Shown here: positions 7,060 through 16,629 of the stretch, in pieces
Layout of the letters: each line of letters starts with the position of its first letter
Numbering within the stretch: position 1 is the stretch's first letter
From: Rhodoferax aquaticus
Lineage (GTDB): Bacteria > Pseudomonadota > Gammaproteobacteria > Burkholderiales > Burkholderiaceae_C
DNA length: 64,000 bases
Assembly: GCF_006974105.1 (NCBI RefSeq)
Contig: NZ_CP036282.1
Coordinates: 1,860,001-1,924,000, forward strand
Direction of reading: 5' to 3'
The notes under the pieces: model-generated
What the model saw: only the letters and a program-made list of their open reading frames with translations
Told to the model about the DNA's origin: nothing
Databases searched by the model: none
Position numbers and translations under genes: made by a program

Positions 7060-9804
7060 GTGGTTTTTCACTCAACTAACTCCCAACCTATTGTGACGTC
7101 GACTTCTTCCTCTAAAAACAACGATATGGCCCAACTAGACAGCATGACTGGCGGAGCTTTTTCTGCACCCACATCTGGGGAACGCTCTGCGCGCGTGCGC
7201 GACTGGTTACTAGGCAACCCTAGCTATGAACAACTGACGGCAGTCTTCAAAGAACTGTCAGTTAAGGACAAAGGGGCATCCAAGCTGGTTCGTGAACGTT
7301 TGGATGAGGTAAAGCGAACCAAAGGTCAGGAGCTATTGGTTGCGGAGTGGTCGACAAAAGCACAGGCACTTTTGGAGACGGCCAAGATGAATGTCGCTGA
7401 TGCGATGGCGTGGCAGCGAGATGCTGCCAAAGCGGGGGCTCCGCTGAGTAAAGAACCGCTGTTTGCCTTACGTACCCAGCTGTCAGAACGCGTCCGTGTC
7501 ATTGAAGATTTGCAGCACCGTGTACAAGTACAGCGAGAAGCCGCGGTCCTATTGGCTCAGCGCATTGAAGTTTTGTCTACAAAGCCTTGGCGAGACGCCA
7601 ATGCCTCTGTTGAAACGCTTCAGGTGGACGTGACACATTGGCAGTCTCAGGCTGAACAACTCTTAGCTGACCCCAGTTGGGCCAGTGTTGACGTGAAGTT
7701 TCCTCCGCTGCTGGATGCATCAAGGGGCCAGCTATTGGTAGTGTGGGACGCATTTCAAGGCGCCCTCGCGTTGGCCGTTGCTGCGGCAGCTGATGTCGCG
7801 GCGCCTTTGCCACCTGTACCCGTGTGGGCTGATGAGTTACGCGTACTGCGCGGAGTCCCTACTGAAGTTGCGACGCGGCAAGCCAAGCCCAAGATCGATC
7901 CAGAGGTGCGGCAAAAGGCAAATGCGGCTGTGCGCGATGCTTTGGCTGCGCTCGAGCAAGAAGTCGGTGAGGGCCATGGCAAAGCGAGTGCAGGAGCTGC
8001 TGGGGCACTGCGCCAAGCGCTGAAGGAGCACGGCAAGTTCATTGACGACAAGCTGGATAAACAAGTGCATGGCGCATTGGCCGCAGCGGGCGAGCTTGAG
8101 GGGTGGCAGCGCTGGCGTGCAGATCAGTTGCGTGAGGAGCTTGTCGCCAAAGCTGAAGGGCTTCTTGCGCGGCCTGAAGGTCAGGCAATTGGTGGGCGGA
8201 AGATGCAGGAGACGCTGCGCACCCTGCGTGACCAGTGGAAGCAAACCGATCAGGGTGGCGTGCCGAACCATGCAATGTGGAAGCGTTTCGATGAGGCGTG
8301 CAACGAGGCCTACAAGGTCGTAGAGGTATGGCTGGATAAAGTGAAGGCAGAATCCGCCGAGCATAAGGCGCAACGATTGGCACTTATAGAGGAAGTCAAT
8401 GCTTGGGCTTTAGCCAATCGAACAGCCTTGGATGATGACTGGAAAGGCTTTAACCGGATACTGCATCAGTTCGGAGATCGTTGGCGCGATGCCGGGCACT
8501 TAGGTGAAAAGGCCTTTGCCGAATTGCAGGCCTTGTGGAAGTCGGCAATTGCCAACGCCGCCGCTCCCTTAGAAGCCTTGCAAGCGGAAAGTTTGAAGTT
8601 GCGCCACGCCATGATTGATGAGGCCAAAGCGTTGGGGGCCGCTCCTGTGCTGCGCATAGATGCGGTCAAGGCATTGCAACAGCGCTGGCAGGCAGAAGCA
8701 CACGCTGTACCAATTGATCGTAGGCAAGAGCAAAAGCTCTGGGATGCATTCCGAAAACCCATCGACGAAGCATTTAACCGGAAAACAGCAGAGCGCGAGA
8801 AAGCGCAAGTTGCGCTGAGTGCGCGCGATCGAATCGTTCTTGATGCTGCCAAAACTCTAGAAAACGCAAATGCTAGCGGTGACGCACAAGCGATTCGTGC
8901 CGCAATGGCCGCTTTGGATGCGGCGCTGCGAGGGCAAGCGCAGGCGCAAGCTGATATGAGTGCAGCGGACGCACAGGCTAACGCTGCGCAAGGTGCGGCA
9001 GCAGATGTGATTTCTGATGGGGTTGGGGCTTCTGCGCCCATAGATACTGCGCAGAGTGCTATTGAAAATATAGCAATTGATGCGCCTGCAGCTCCCTCAA
9101 AGCCGGCCCCAAAGCCGGTGATCGCGATGCGTGGCGATGACCGCCCTGGCATGAAAAAGGAAGTGCCCGCTGCCCCCGGTCGGGGTGACCGCAAAGACCA
9201 TGGTCGTGGCCCGCGCGACGGCAAACCTGGCATGGGGGCTCGAGGCAGCGAGCGCGGCGCAAGGGGGGATCGGAACGAGGGTGGCGCACGTGAGCAGTCT
9301 AGAGATTGGCAGGATGCTCCGCGTCTGGGGGATGCCGCATTCAGAGCTCAGCGCGATGCGTTGGACAAAGCACAGCAAGCTTTGCGCACGCTGGCGGCGC
9401 AAGCCCATGGTGAAGCATTGACGCAGTTGATGGCTGCGTGGGAGAAGCGCGACGCAAGTGCTGTGCCAAGCGCCCAAGATTTGGGCTCGCGGGCATCGGC
9501 GCCAACACGCGCAGCGTGGTTACAGGCACTAGGGGCTGAGGTCAAGACTCCGGCAAAGTCTAATGGGCGTGCGGTAGATCCTCAAACAGCCTTGCTGCGT
9601 TTGGAAATGGCCGCAGAGGCACCTTCACCAGCGGAGCTGCTGAGCGCCCGTAGAGCATTGCAATTGCAATTGCTTACGCGCCGCAATGATCCCGCGCCTG
9701 CTGAAACTTGGGGGCAAGACGTTGCAGTAGTGCTGGCTTCAGACTACAACGCATCAGATGCTCGTCGAGTTCAGGCGGTCTTAAAGGTGCTGTTAAAGAA
9801 ATAG
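7060..9804 (+). CDS. DUF349 domain-containing protein with RG-rich disordered segment
   Basis: This is a 914-residue predicted cytoplasmic protein of a type common in Burkholderiales but without a known biochemical role. DUF349-type helical repeats recur, for example TLRDQWKQTDQGGVPNHAMW (about residue 387), GFNRILHQFGDRWRDAG and RQEQKLWDAFRKPIDEAFNR. A low-complexity region rich in Gly, Arg and Asp lies between about residues 690 and 750, followed by a conserved C-terminal helical part. The start is uncertain: GTG at 7060 gives an N-terminus of usual length, while ATG at 7126 is the next choice. A strong terminator follows the stop codon. The gene stands alone on the plus strand. Confidence 0.8.
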   Translation: MVFHSTNSQPIVTSTSSSKNNDMAQLDSMTGGAFSAPTSGERSARVRDWLLGNPSYEQLTAVFKELSVKDKGASKLVRERLDEVKRTKGQELLVAEWSTKAQALLETAKMNVADAMAWQRDAAKAGAPLSKEPLFALRTQLSERVRVIEDLQHRVQVQREAAVLLAQRIEVLSTKPWRDANASVETLQVDVTHWQSQAEQLLADPSWASVDVKFPPLLDASRGQLLVVWDAFQGALALAVAAAADVAAPLPPVPVWADELRVLRGVPTEVATRQAKPKIDPEVRQKANAAVRDALAALEQEVGEGHGKASAGAAGALRQALKEHGKFIDDKLDKQVHGALAAAGELEGWQRWRADQLREELVAKAEGLLARPEGQAIGGRKMQETLRTLRDQWKQTDQGGVPNHAMWKRFDEACNEAYKVVEVWLDKVKAESAEHKAQRLALIEEVNAWALANRTALDDDWKGFNRILHQFGDRWRDAGHLGEKAFAELQALWKSAIANAAAPLEALQAESLKLRHAMIDEAKALGAAPVLRIDAVKALQQRWQAEAHAVPIDRRQEQKLWDAFRKPIDEAFNRKTAEREKAQVALSARDRIVLDAAKTLENANASGDAQAIRAAMAALDAALRGQAQAQADMSAADAQANAAQGAAADVISDGVGASAPIDTAQSAIENIAIDAPAAPSKPAPKPVIAMRGDDRPGMKKEVPAAPGRGDRKDHGRGPRDGKPGMGARGSERGARGDRNEGGAREQSRDWQDAPRLGDAAFRAQRDALDKAQQALRTLAAQAHGEALTQLMAAWEKRDASAVPSAQDLGSRASAPTRAAWLQALGAEVKTPAKSNGRAVDPQTALLRLEMAAEAPSPAELLSARRALQLQLLTRRNDPAPAETWGQDVAVVLASDYNASDARRVQAVLKVLLKK

Positions 9805-9846
9805 ATGCAAGATAATTTTTCCCTGCTCTTGGGGAAATAGCACTTG

Positions 9847-9884
9847 GAAGTCGCATTTCGCTATCTGGAGTGCGACTTCTTTTT
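9847..9884 (+). terminator. Intrinsic terminator after the DUF349 gene
   Basis: GAAGTCGCA (9847-9855) and TGCGACTTC (9871-9879) form a 9-bp stem followed by TTTTT. It lies about 45 bp after the DUF349 stop. The T run overlaps the stop codon of the convergent lpxH gene. Confidence 0.85.
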
Positions 9885-10656
9885 ATGGTGTGACTGTGAC
9901 ACGCTCCGCAGCTAAGGCGTGGGGCGTTGAGGTGGCTAGTTGCAAGCGCAGCAATTGCGCGCGTGCAGGAGTTACAGACAAGTCCCAATCACTCAGGACA
10001 ATACGCTGGTGCTCGTGATCTAGTTGGTGTGTTGCAGGTTTGTGTGTATGGCCATGGATCAGCGTTGGGGTGTTCATTTGTACCATGAGGCCTAAGGCGG
10101 CTTCGGTATCAACATCCGCGTAGACTGTTCCTTTTTGCTTCAGAGCTTCGCTTTTTGCCCGCATATTGCTTGCCAACTCAATACGTTGATCGAGCGGCTG
10201 CGACAAAAACGAAGTTTGCCAATCAGGACTACGAACCATGGCTCTGAACTGCATGTACGCGTGGTCGTCAAGGCACAAAGCGTCCCCGTGGCTCAAAGCC
10301 CAGCGCTGCATGCCAAAGACGAGAGTGCAGGGGTCGCTGATTAGCCGCGTGCCTGATGCGTTAGCGAATCCTTGCCCTAATAGGAAATCCCGATTGCCGT
10401 GCATGACGTGAACAACAGAGTTCTGTGTGCAAGACCGGAGTCGCCGCGTGCACATTGCCTCAAAGGATGACGCATTGTCCAAGACATCGTCGCCCACCCA
10501 CACCTCGAAGAGATCCCCAAGAATGAAGATGGCGTCAGCTTGGGTGGTGTTTAGGTAGTGTTCCCAAGCTCTAAACGTCTTGGGCTCACTTGCATGGAGG
10601 TGCAAGTCTGATATGAACTCAACACAGCGCCAGTGGTCTGGCGCATGTATCTCCAT
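9883..10656 (-). CDS. lpxH: UDP-2,3-diacylglucosamine diphosphatase LpxH
   Basis: LpxH hydrolyses UDP-2,3-diacylglucosamine to lipid X and UMP, the fourth step of lipid A synthesis, peripherally at the inner membrane. This 257-residue protein carries the calcineurin-like metallophosphatase motifs in order: SDLHLH, GDLFEVWVGDD, MHGNRDFLLG, LSHGD and HGHTHKP. The ATG at 10656 gives the usual N-terminus. A TTG six codons upstream is less likely. Its start lies 18 bp after the ppiB stop, so it is likely last in a ppiB-lpxH operon, a pairing seen in other proteobacteria. Confidence 0.93.
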   Translation of the reverse strand: MEIHAPDHWRCVEFISDLHLHASEPKTFRAWEHYLNTTQADAIFILGDLFEVWVGDDVLDNASSFEAMCTRRLRSCTQNSVVHVMHGNRDFLLGQGFANASGTRLISDPCTLVFGMQRWALSHGDALCLDDHAYMQFRAMVRSPDWQTSFLSQPLDQRIELASNMRAKSEALKQKGTVYADVDTEAALGLMVQMNTPTLIHGHTHKPATHQLDHEHQRIVLSDWDLSVTPARAQLLRLQLATSTPHALAAERVTVTP

Positions 10657-10674
10657 GGCAGGGGTCGTCAACAA

Positions 10675-11181
10675 TTAAAGCGCAATGGCTTTTTCAATGA
10701 TGACATCTTCTTTTGGAACATCATCGTGAAACCCCTTTCGACCGGTCTTCACGGCTTTGATTTGGTCGACCACTTCCGCCCCTGAGACGACCTTACCAAA
10801 CACTGCATAGCCCCAGCCTTGGGGTGATTTGCTGGTGTGGTTAAGAAAACCATTGTCAGCAACATTGATGAAAAACTGTGCGGTTGCGGAGTGCGGTTCA
10901 CCAGTGCGCGCCATAGCGACCGTGTAGATACTGTTTTTCAAGCCGTTGGAAGCTTCATTTTCAATAGGAGCTGCGCAGTCCTTTTGGGTCATGCCAGGTT
11001 CCAGGCCGCCGCCTTGAATCATGAACCCAGGAATCACGCGGTGAAAAATAGTATTGTTGTAGTGGCCTTTGCCAACGTACTCCAAGAAGTTGGCAACCGA
11101 CTTTGGCGCTTTTTCTTGGTCAAGTTCAAGGGTGATGACGCCATAGTTGCTAACGTGTAGTTCTACTTGGGGGTTGCTCAT
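10675..11181 (-). CDS. ppiB: Peptidyl-prolyl cis-trans isomerase, cytoplasmic cyclophilin
   Basis: This 168-residue cyclophilin has no signal peptide. Motifs [32 protein letters not shown] and [11 protein letters not shown] contain the catalytic Arg and Phe residues of the family. It catalyses proline isomerisation during protein folding in the cytosol. It starts 4 bp after the stop of the periplasmic cyclophilin gene and is followed by lpxH, so all are probably cotranscribed. Confidence 0.93.
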   Translation of the reverse strand: MSNPQVELHVSNYGVITLELDQEKAPKSVANFLEYVGKGHYNNTIFHRVIPGFMIQGGGLEPGMTQKDCAAPIENEASNGLKNSIYTVAMARTGEPHSATAQFFINVADNGFLNHTSKSPQGWGYAVFGKVVSGAEVVDQIKAVKTGRKGFHDDVPKEDVIIEKAIAL

Positions 11182-11185
11182 AAAT

Positions 11186-11872
11186 TTATTTCACTAAAGT
11201 GGCAGAGGTAATAACAACAGGAGTTTTGGGCACATCGCTAGGAAAGGGCCCCCCGGCACCTGTTGGGGTGGATTTGATTTTAACGACCACATCCATACCG
11301 CTGACAACTTTGCCAAAAACGGTGTAGCCAAAAAGTTGCGGCGCGGTCGTCAAGCGTTCGCGTGGTGTGTTGGTGTAAACCTGACCTTGGTATTCAAACC
11401 TAGGAACTGGGTCACCATCAGGAATCAGCACGGGATCCAAGAATCCATTGTCTTGCACATTGATGAAAAACTGGGCAGTGGCCGATTGCGGGTCGTTTGT
11501 TCTGGCCATTGCTAAAGTCCCACTTAGGTTCTTTGGTCCGCCTTTTGCCAGTGCCTCACGTCCTTCATGTACCACTGGGGGCCGTGTTTTTTTCTCGACA
11601 TAGTTGGAGTCAAAGCCGCCTCCTTGGATCATGAAGTTGCTGATCACACGGTGGAAAACCGTACCGTCATAGTGTTTGTCCCTGACGTACTGCAAAAAAT
11701 TTTCAACGGTTTTGGGCGCTTTATCCGCGTATAGCTCAACAACAATATCACCAGCGGAAGTTTGTAGCCGAACTTTGGGGTATGTCTGTGCTTGGCTAGA
11801 GGTTGAGACAAGTGCGCATAACAAGCTAACGGCCAATAACTGGCCCATAAGTGAACGTTTCGATTGCTGCAC
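11186..11872 (-). CDS. ppiA: Periplasmic cyclophilin-type peptidyl-prolyl isomerase
   Basis: This 228-residue protein has a Sec signal peptide (hydrophobic core about residues 10-24, cleavage near SSQAQT). The cyclophilin domain carries [35 protein letters not shown] and [11 protein letters not shown]. Compared with the neighbouring PpiB it has an extra loop of about 30 residues ([14 protein letters not shown] onward) before the last strand. The GTG start at 11872 overlaps the upstream stop codon by one base and has AAGGAA about 9 bases upstream, pointing to translational coupling with the L,D-transpeptidase gene. Confidence 0.88.
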   Translation of the reverse strand: MQQSKRSLMGQLLAVSLLCALVSTSSQAQTYPKVRLQTSAGDIVVELYADKAPKTVENFLQYVRDKHYDGTVFHRVISNFMIQGGGFDSNYVEKKTRPPVVHEGREALAKGGPKNLSGTLAMARTNDPQSATAQFFINVQDNGFLDPVLIPDGDPVPRFEYQGQVYTNTPRERLTTAPQLFGYTVFGKVVSGMDVVVKIKSTPTGAGGPFPSDVPKTPVVITSATLVK

Positions 11873-13113
11873 TACAGTGTTCCTTCAAAGAAAATTTTCC
11901 ATTTGTTACCTTCGCGCATCCAATACTGGCGCTTTGTAAGGCCATAGCGAACGCCTTCGGCTACTTCTCCAAAAGTGACGACCATGGTGTCGGAGGTATC
12001 CGTCCATCGCAGATATGAGATGTCTTTGAGTTGTATTGTTCGCCCACGTGCAGTGGCTAGCTCGGATTTTAGAACCGGAGTCCATTGCGCCAAGTTCTTG
12101 CCGTTGCTACTGAAATCAGTGGTGTAAAAGGCCAGCAGCTGTTCTAAATCACCAGCTGTTTTGGCATTGCGCCAAGCGTACAGCACGTCTTCAAACGGTT
12201 TGCCATCTGCCCGTGCGTTGTGGGGGGGCACCCAGTTGAGTTGAGTTGTGATGACGACCGGCGTTGTTCGAACTTCCACAGTCCGAATAATGCGTTCGAG
12301 ATCCGGGTTGGCCAGCACCACGCAGCCATCGGATGCCAAAGGAGGGCGGGAAAATTGGTTAGGTGGCGTGCCATGCAACCAAATACCACTGCCTGTCTTT
12401 CCGCGTTTGGTATCCAAAACATTGGGATAGTTGATGGGCAAAGCGCCCGATCCGTAGAAGTCCTTTAGAGACTTTCTATCTAAATTGCTGGTGATGTAGT
12501 AAACCCCCAGCGGGGTTCTTTGGTCGCCTTCGATGCTTTTGGCTGTACCTGCCTTGCCAACTGATATGTAGTAGTCGGCAACCAAATTTAGGCCAGTAGC
12601 GGTGTTTTCAAACAAGTAAAGGCGCGATTTTGATGCATCCACAGCGATGGCGTGCTTCGATCGCTGGGAAAGTGCAAGAAACTGAGATGGAATACTGCCA
12701 CTCGGTGGGCGCTCTTTCAGCGCTTTGATGCGTCGCAAAGACTCCTCTCTGAGTTCACTCAAACTTTGGCCAGCGGCTGGCGAAAGAGCGTCGGGTATGT
12801 CTCCGATCGCTTTTACAGGTCGGGTCCTTGATGCCAATAAGTCGCCATACACTAACTGCGCGAGTTGAAAACTAGGTAAGTCTGTAACCAGTTGCTCCGC
12901 TTTGCTCAGTGCTTCTCGACTGTGCCCTCGGCCAATGAGCGTGTAGACCTCAATTAGGCGTGCTTCGGCTATACCGTCCGCTTCCTGCACATGAGCTACC
13001 TCTTGACGTGCCGTCTCTTGACGCTTGTTTCCAGATGTATTTGCGGCGAAAGAGGCCATTGGAATGGCAATAACAAATGCCAATGCGACTTGCAGCATAC
13101 GTAGCACTCTCAT
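11872..13113 (-). CDS. L,D-transpeptidase (YkuD) with C-terminal NTF2-like domain
   Basis: This 413-residue exported protein has an N-terminal signal peptide (about residues 1-24), a helical region, and a YkuD catalytic domain starting around residue 140. The catalytic motif HGTPPNQ...SDGCVVL supplies the His and Cys. L,D-transpeptidases make 3-3 peptidoglycan cross-links or attach proteins to peptidoglycan in the periplasm. The last 110 residues (from about LYAWRNAKTAGDLEQLLAFY) look like an NTF2/SnoaL-type domain, a domain shape also found at the end of the next upstream gene product. The shared tail suggests the two proteins work together, perhaps through a common partner. Confidence 0.88.
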   Translation of the reverse strand: MRVLRMLQVALAFVIAIPMASFAANTSGNKRQETARQEVAHVQEADGIAEARLIEVYTLIGRGHSREALSKAEQLVTDLPSFQLAQLVYGDLLASRTRPVKAIGDIPDALSPAAGQSLSELREESLRRIKALKERPPSGSIPSQFLALSQRSKHAIAVDASKSRLYLFENTATGLNLVADYYISVGKAGTAKSIEGDQRTPLGVYYITSNLDRKSLKDFYGSGALPINYPNVLDTKRGKTGSGIWLHGTPPNQFSRPPLASDGCVVLANPDLERIIRTVEVRTTPVVITTQLNWVPPHNARADGKPFEDVLYAWRNAKTAGDLEQLLAFYTTDFSSNGKNLAQWTPVLKSELATARGRTIQLKDISYLRWTDTSDTMVVTFGEVAEGVRYGLTKRQYWMREGNKWKIFFEGTL

Positions 13114-13180
13114 ACTAGCGTTGTGTGCCCGAGTCGTTACATAAATGAATAATCATTAGTCTAGGGTAATAGAAGCTTGC

Positions 13181-14347
13181 TTAGCCGCCTGTTGATTCTT
13201 TAGCGATTTGCCAGTGTTCTCCATTTTTGACTAATTCAAGCGTTTTTCGACTTGAAACGGCCAAACCGCTTGCTTTGTAATCTTGCCTAAACTTGGCAAC
13301 GGCCTTGCTGCCGGATACGGTCACTGTGAGGTTTTCTAGCTTCACGCTGATCTTCGATTTGCTGCTTATACGCTCACGTCGCTCTTCTTCCCAGTCACTG
13401 CGCTTCATTGATCCGGGCGGATCAAAATCACGGCTATAGGCAGCAAGATATCCTTTTACGTCTTTTGATGACCAAGCGCTAGCCCAGGCGCGAACTGCTG
13501 CTTCTGCTTCCTTGGCGTTACTTCCATCGGTGTTGGCAGTCACAGGCCCAGGTTTCGCTGCGGTGGGTGGTGCTGCCGACGGTGACTGTGCTGCGGCGGT
13601 TGTTGGAGTGTTGACTGTAGGTGGTAATGGCGAGGTTGCCGTTGCTGTAACTGCTGGTGCGCCGGTAGGTTGCGCTGGCTTGCTGGGAGCAGGGCCTGGC
13701 AGGGTCGGTGCTGGCTTACTTGCCATGGTCGCAACAGGTGCTTGTGTTGTTGATGGCAATGTCGGCGCTGCAGGTGCCGAGCTCAGACCTTGCGCAGGCA
13801 AACTAGGGCGCTGGGATTTTGCACCTGTCGGGCTAAAGAGCTCACGAATTAGCGCGAGCTTAGGAGCCACAGCTGGGTTTGATGCGTCAAGCTGCAGGGC
13901 TTTGTTGTAGGCTTGGCTTGCTAACTTTGCATACACGTCACCAAGGTTTTCGTGTGCTGTTGCGTAGCTAGGGTTGGTCCTGATCGCCATTTCTAGAGCC
14001 GCGCGAGCCTTGTCGAATTGGCTTTGGCTCGCATACAGTACGGCCAAATTATTGTAGGGTTCTGGTAGTTCGGGGTAGTCCTCAGTCAGCCGCGTAAATG
14101 TGGCAATAGCTTCCACGGTCTTTCCAGAGTCCCGCTGAATTACGCCTTTTAAAAACCTCATCTGCGGATCTTTGGGCTTGGTTGCCAAGTACTGGTCAGC
14201 TTTAGCCATCGCATCGGGCAGCTTGCCATTGCGCATGAGTTGCGAAACGTCTGTGTATTCGTCGGCATGGGCGTTGGCAATGAGCATCAAGGCCGAGAGA
14301 GAGAGTAGTCGAAGCGAAGAGTAAACAGCGGTTCTGGCGTACGTCAT
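13181..14347 (-). CDS. Exported TPR-repeat protein with C-terminal NTF2-like domain
   Basis: This 388-residue protein begins at the ATG at 14347, preceded by AAAAGG; a longer reading would bury the signal peptide (MTYARTAVYSSLRLLSLSAL, cleavage near ANAHA). TPR repeats occupy about residues 30-155 (for example PEPYNNLAVLYASQSQFDKA and ATAHENLGDVYAKLASQAYN). A Pro/Ala/Thr-rich linker spans about 170-275. The final 105 residues (AVRAWASAWSSKDVKGYLAA) resemble an NTF2-like fold. It lies upstream of, and in the same direction as, the L,D-transpeptidase whose C-terminus has a similar domain, so a joint envelope function is likely. The exact role is unknown. Confidence 0.8.
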   Translation of the reverse strand: MTYARTAVYSSLRLLSLSALMLIANAHADEYTDVSQLMRNGKLPDAMAKADQYLATKPKDPQMRFLKGVIQRDSGKTVEAIATFTRLTEDYPELPEPYNNLAVLYASQSQFDKARAALEMAIRTNPSYATAHENLGDVYAKLASQAYNKALQLDASNPAVAPKLALIRELFSPTGAKSQRPSLPAQGLSSAPAAPTLPSTTQAPVATMASKPAPTLPGPAPSKPAQPTGAPAVTATATSPLPPTVNTPTTAAAQSPSAAPPTAAKPGPVTANTDGSNAKEAEAAVRAWASAWSSKDVKGYLAAYSRDFDPPGSMKRSDWEEERRERISSKSKISVKLENLTVTVSGSKAVAKFRQDYKASGLAVSSRKTLELVKNGEHWQIAKESTGG

Positions 14348-14530
14348 AAAGCCTTTTGATTTCTGCGTATTGGAAGTGCCCTGACAGCTGGGCTTTATAC
14401 TGTGCCGCATTGTAGCTGAGGGGGTCTTGCTCCCCGGTTAGCTGCCTACCAAGATTTACCCTAACAAAATTTGCTTCGGCGTTGGTTTTTTTCAGGACAA
14501 TGGCTTCTGAAACACTCGCTTGATTTACCC

Positions 14531-15928
14531 ATGAGTTTGAACATATACAACACGCTTTCGCGTGCCTCCGAGCCATTTACTCCGATCGAACCAGGCCATG
14601 TCCGAATGTATGTTTGCGGCATGACCATCTATGACCTATGCCATATAGGACATGCTCGGATGATGATGGCCTTTGACGTCGTCCATCGCTGGTTGGTGAG
14701 TTCTGGCTTTCGTGTCACATATGTTCGCAACATCACCGACATTGATGACAAGATTATCAAACGTGCTGTTGAACGTGGAATGACTATTCGCGCGTTGACA
14801 GACGAAATGATTGCCGCAATGCACGAGGATATTGGACGCTTGGGAATTCTTGCTCCAACCGTGGAGCCAAGGGCTACCGAGTACGTAACGCCTATGCTGG
14901 AGTTGATCGCGAAGCTCGAAGCAAAGGGTCTAGCTTACAAGTCCAACAGCGGCGATGTCCTTTATGCAGTGCGTAAGTTCGCAGGTTATGGCAAGTTGTC
15001 TGGCAAATCGCTAGATGAGTTGCGCGCAGGAGAGCGCGTTGCGGTCGCTGATGGGAAAGAGGATCCGTTGGACTTTGTGCTTTGGAAGTCGGCCAAGACG
15101 TCTGAACCCGCAGATGCCAAGTGGAATGGGGTAGTGGGAGAGCAAGACTACGGTGTTGGGCGTCCTGGGTGGCACATTGAATGCTCCGCTATGAGCTGCA
15201 AAACCTTGGGAGAGACGTTTGATATCCATGGCGGAGGCGCAGATTTACAGTTCCCCCATCATGAAAATGAGATAGCGCAGAGTGAGGGAGCCAACGACAG
15301 GCCTTTGGCCCAGTTTTGGCTGCACAACGGTTTTGTGCGCGTTGACAATGAAAAAATGTCCAAGAGCTTGGGCAATTTCTTCACTATTCGAGAAGTCCTC
15401 GCAAAGTTCGATGCGGAGACAGTTCGTTTCTTTCTTGTGAGAACGCATTACCGGACTGCACTCAACTACAGCGATGTTCATCTGAATGATGCACGCCAAG
15501 CGCTCAAGCGGCTATACACGGCGCTTGATGCGGTGCCCCCATGCCAGCAAGCTCAGGCAATTGAGTGGAGCAACCCTTATGCGGCCAAGTTTCGCGCTGC
15601 GATGGATGAAGATTTCGGTACTCCAGAAGCTATTGCTGTGTTGTTTGATTTGGCTACTGAAGTCAATAAGACTAAGTCGCCTGACCTGTCGTGGATACTC
15701 AAATCACTTGGCAACTGTCTAGGGCTTTTGCAAGGAAATCCTGGCGAATTCTTGCAAACGGGCGCAGCGGTAGATGCATCTGTGATTCAAGCTCAGATCG
15801 AGATGCGAAATTCCGCCAAACTGGCAAAGGATTTTGCAGCTGCTGATGCGATCCGGCGTGAGCTTTTACTAAAAGGTATTGTGCTGAAAGACACCGCGGC
15901 TGGGACAAGTTGGGAAGTTGCTGCGTGA
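14531..15928 (+). CDS. cysS: Cysteinyl-tRNA synthetase
   Basis: CysS charges tRNA-Cys in the cytosol. The 465-residue class I synthetase starts at ATG 14531 ([16 protein letters not shown]). The zinc-site cysteine is in [10 protein letters not shown], the HIGH motif in CHIGHAR, further zinc ligands in GWHIECSAM and FPHHENE, and KMSKS in [13 protein letters not shown]. Its length is normal. The stop codon overlaps the start of the DNA glycosylase gene by one base, so the two are translationally coupled. Confidence 0.96.
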   Translation: MSLNIYNTLSRASEPFTPIEPGHVRMYVCGMTIYDLCHIGHARMMMAFDVVHRWLVSSGFRVTYVRNITDIDDKIIKRAVERGMTIRALTDEMIAAMHEDIGRLGILAPTVEPRATEYVTPMLELIAKLEAKGLAYKSNSGDVLYAVRKFAGYGKLSGKSLDELRAGERVAVADGKEDPLDFVLWKSAKTSEPADAKWNGVVGEQDYGVGRPGWHIECSAMSCKTLGETFDIHGGGADLQFPHHENEIAQSEGANDRPLAQFWLHNGFVRVDNEKMSKSLGNFFTIREVLAKFDAETVRFFLVRTHYRTALNYSDVHLNDARQALKRLYTALDAVPPCQQAQAIEWSNPYAAKFRAAMDEDFGTPEAIAVLFDLATEVNKTKSPDLSWILKSLGNCLGLLQGNPGEFLQTGAAVDASVIQAQIEMRNSAKLAKDFAAADAIRRELLLKGIVLKDTAAGTSWEVAA

Positions 15929-16578
15929 TGGGCATCCCCAAGAAAGCCGTTACGCAGCCAATTACGCCATCGTATTGGGCCGATGCCTGCAAGCATTTGG
16001 TAAAAAAAGACCGCGTAATGAAACGACTCATTCCCATGTTTGGTGATGCTTGTTTGCAAACGCGTGGTGATGCCTTTGTAACCCTGGCCCGCAGCATCGT
16101 AGGGCAGCAAGTTTCGGTCAAGGCCGCACAGACTGTCTGGGAGCGTTTCGCTGCCTTGCCGCCGGTGCTAACGCCAGCAAATGTTCTAAAGCTTAAAATA
16201 GACGACATGCGCTCGGCGGGGCTCAGTGTTAGAAAAGTCGAATACTTGGTTGACTTGGCTTTGCACTTTGACAACGGGTCTTTGCATGTGAACGCTTGGG
16301 AGGCGATGCCAGATGAGGAAATCATTGCTGAGCTGGTATCGATTCGGGGAATAGGTCGCTGGACAGCCGAGATGTTCTTGATCTTCCACTTTATGCGACC
16401 CAATGTTTTGCCGTTAGACGATGTGGGATTGATTGATGGCATCAGCAAAAACTACTTTTCAGGCGAGCAGGTGAGTCGCAGCGATGCGCGGGAAGTTGCG
16501 GCTGCGTGGGCCCCTTATTGCAGCGTTGCAACTTGGTATATTTGGCGTTCCCTCGATCCGCAGCCGGTCGGGTACTAA
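15928..16578 (+). CDS. DNA-3-methyladenine glycosylase II (AlkA-like, HhH-GPD)
   Basis: This 216-residue HhH-GPD DNA glycosylase contains ARSIVGQQVSVKAAQTVW, a helix-hairpin-helix at about residues 136-155 (LVSIRGIGRWTAEMFLIF) and the catalytic-Asp region VLPLDDVGLIDGI. Such enzymes remove alkylated bases such as 3-methyladenine in base excision repair. The ATG at 15928 overlaps the cysS stop (TGATG), which fixes the start. It lacks the N-terminal beta domain of E. coli AlkA, as do many bacterial short forms. accA follows after 51 bp. Confidence 0.88.
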   Translation: MGIPKKAVTQPITPSYWADACKHLVKKDRVMKRLIPMFGDACLQTRGDAFVTLARSIVGQQVSVKAAQTVWERFAALPPVLTPANVLKLKIDDMRSAGLSVRKVEYLVDLALHFDNGSLHVNAWEAMPDEEIIAELVSIRGIGRWTAEMFLIFHFMRPNVLPLDDVGLIDGISKNYFSGEQVSRSDAREVAAAWAPYCSVATWYIWRSLDPQPVGY

Positions 16579-16629
16579 TTTTCATGCGTGCCCAACAGCG
16601 GCTCTGCAATCGTTTGATGGAGATACACA

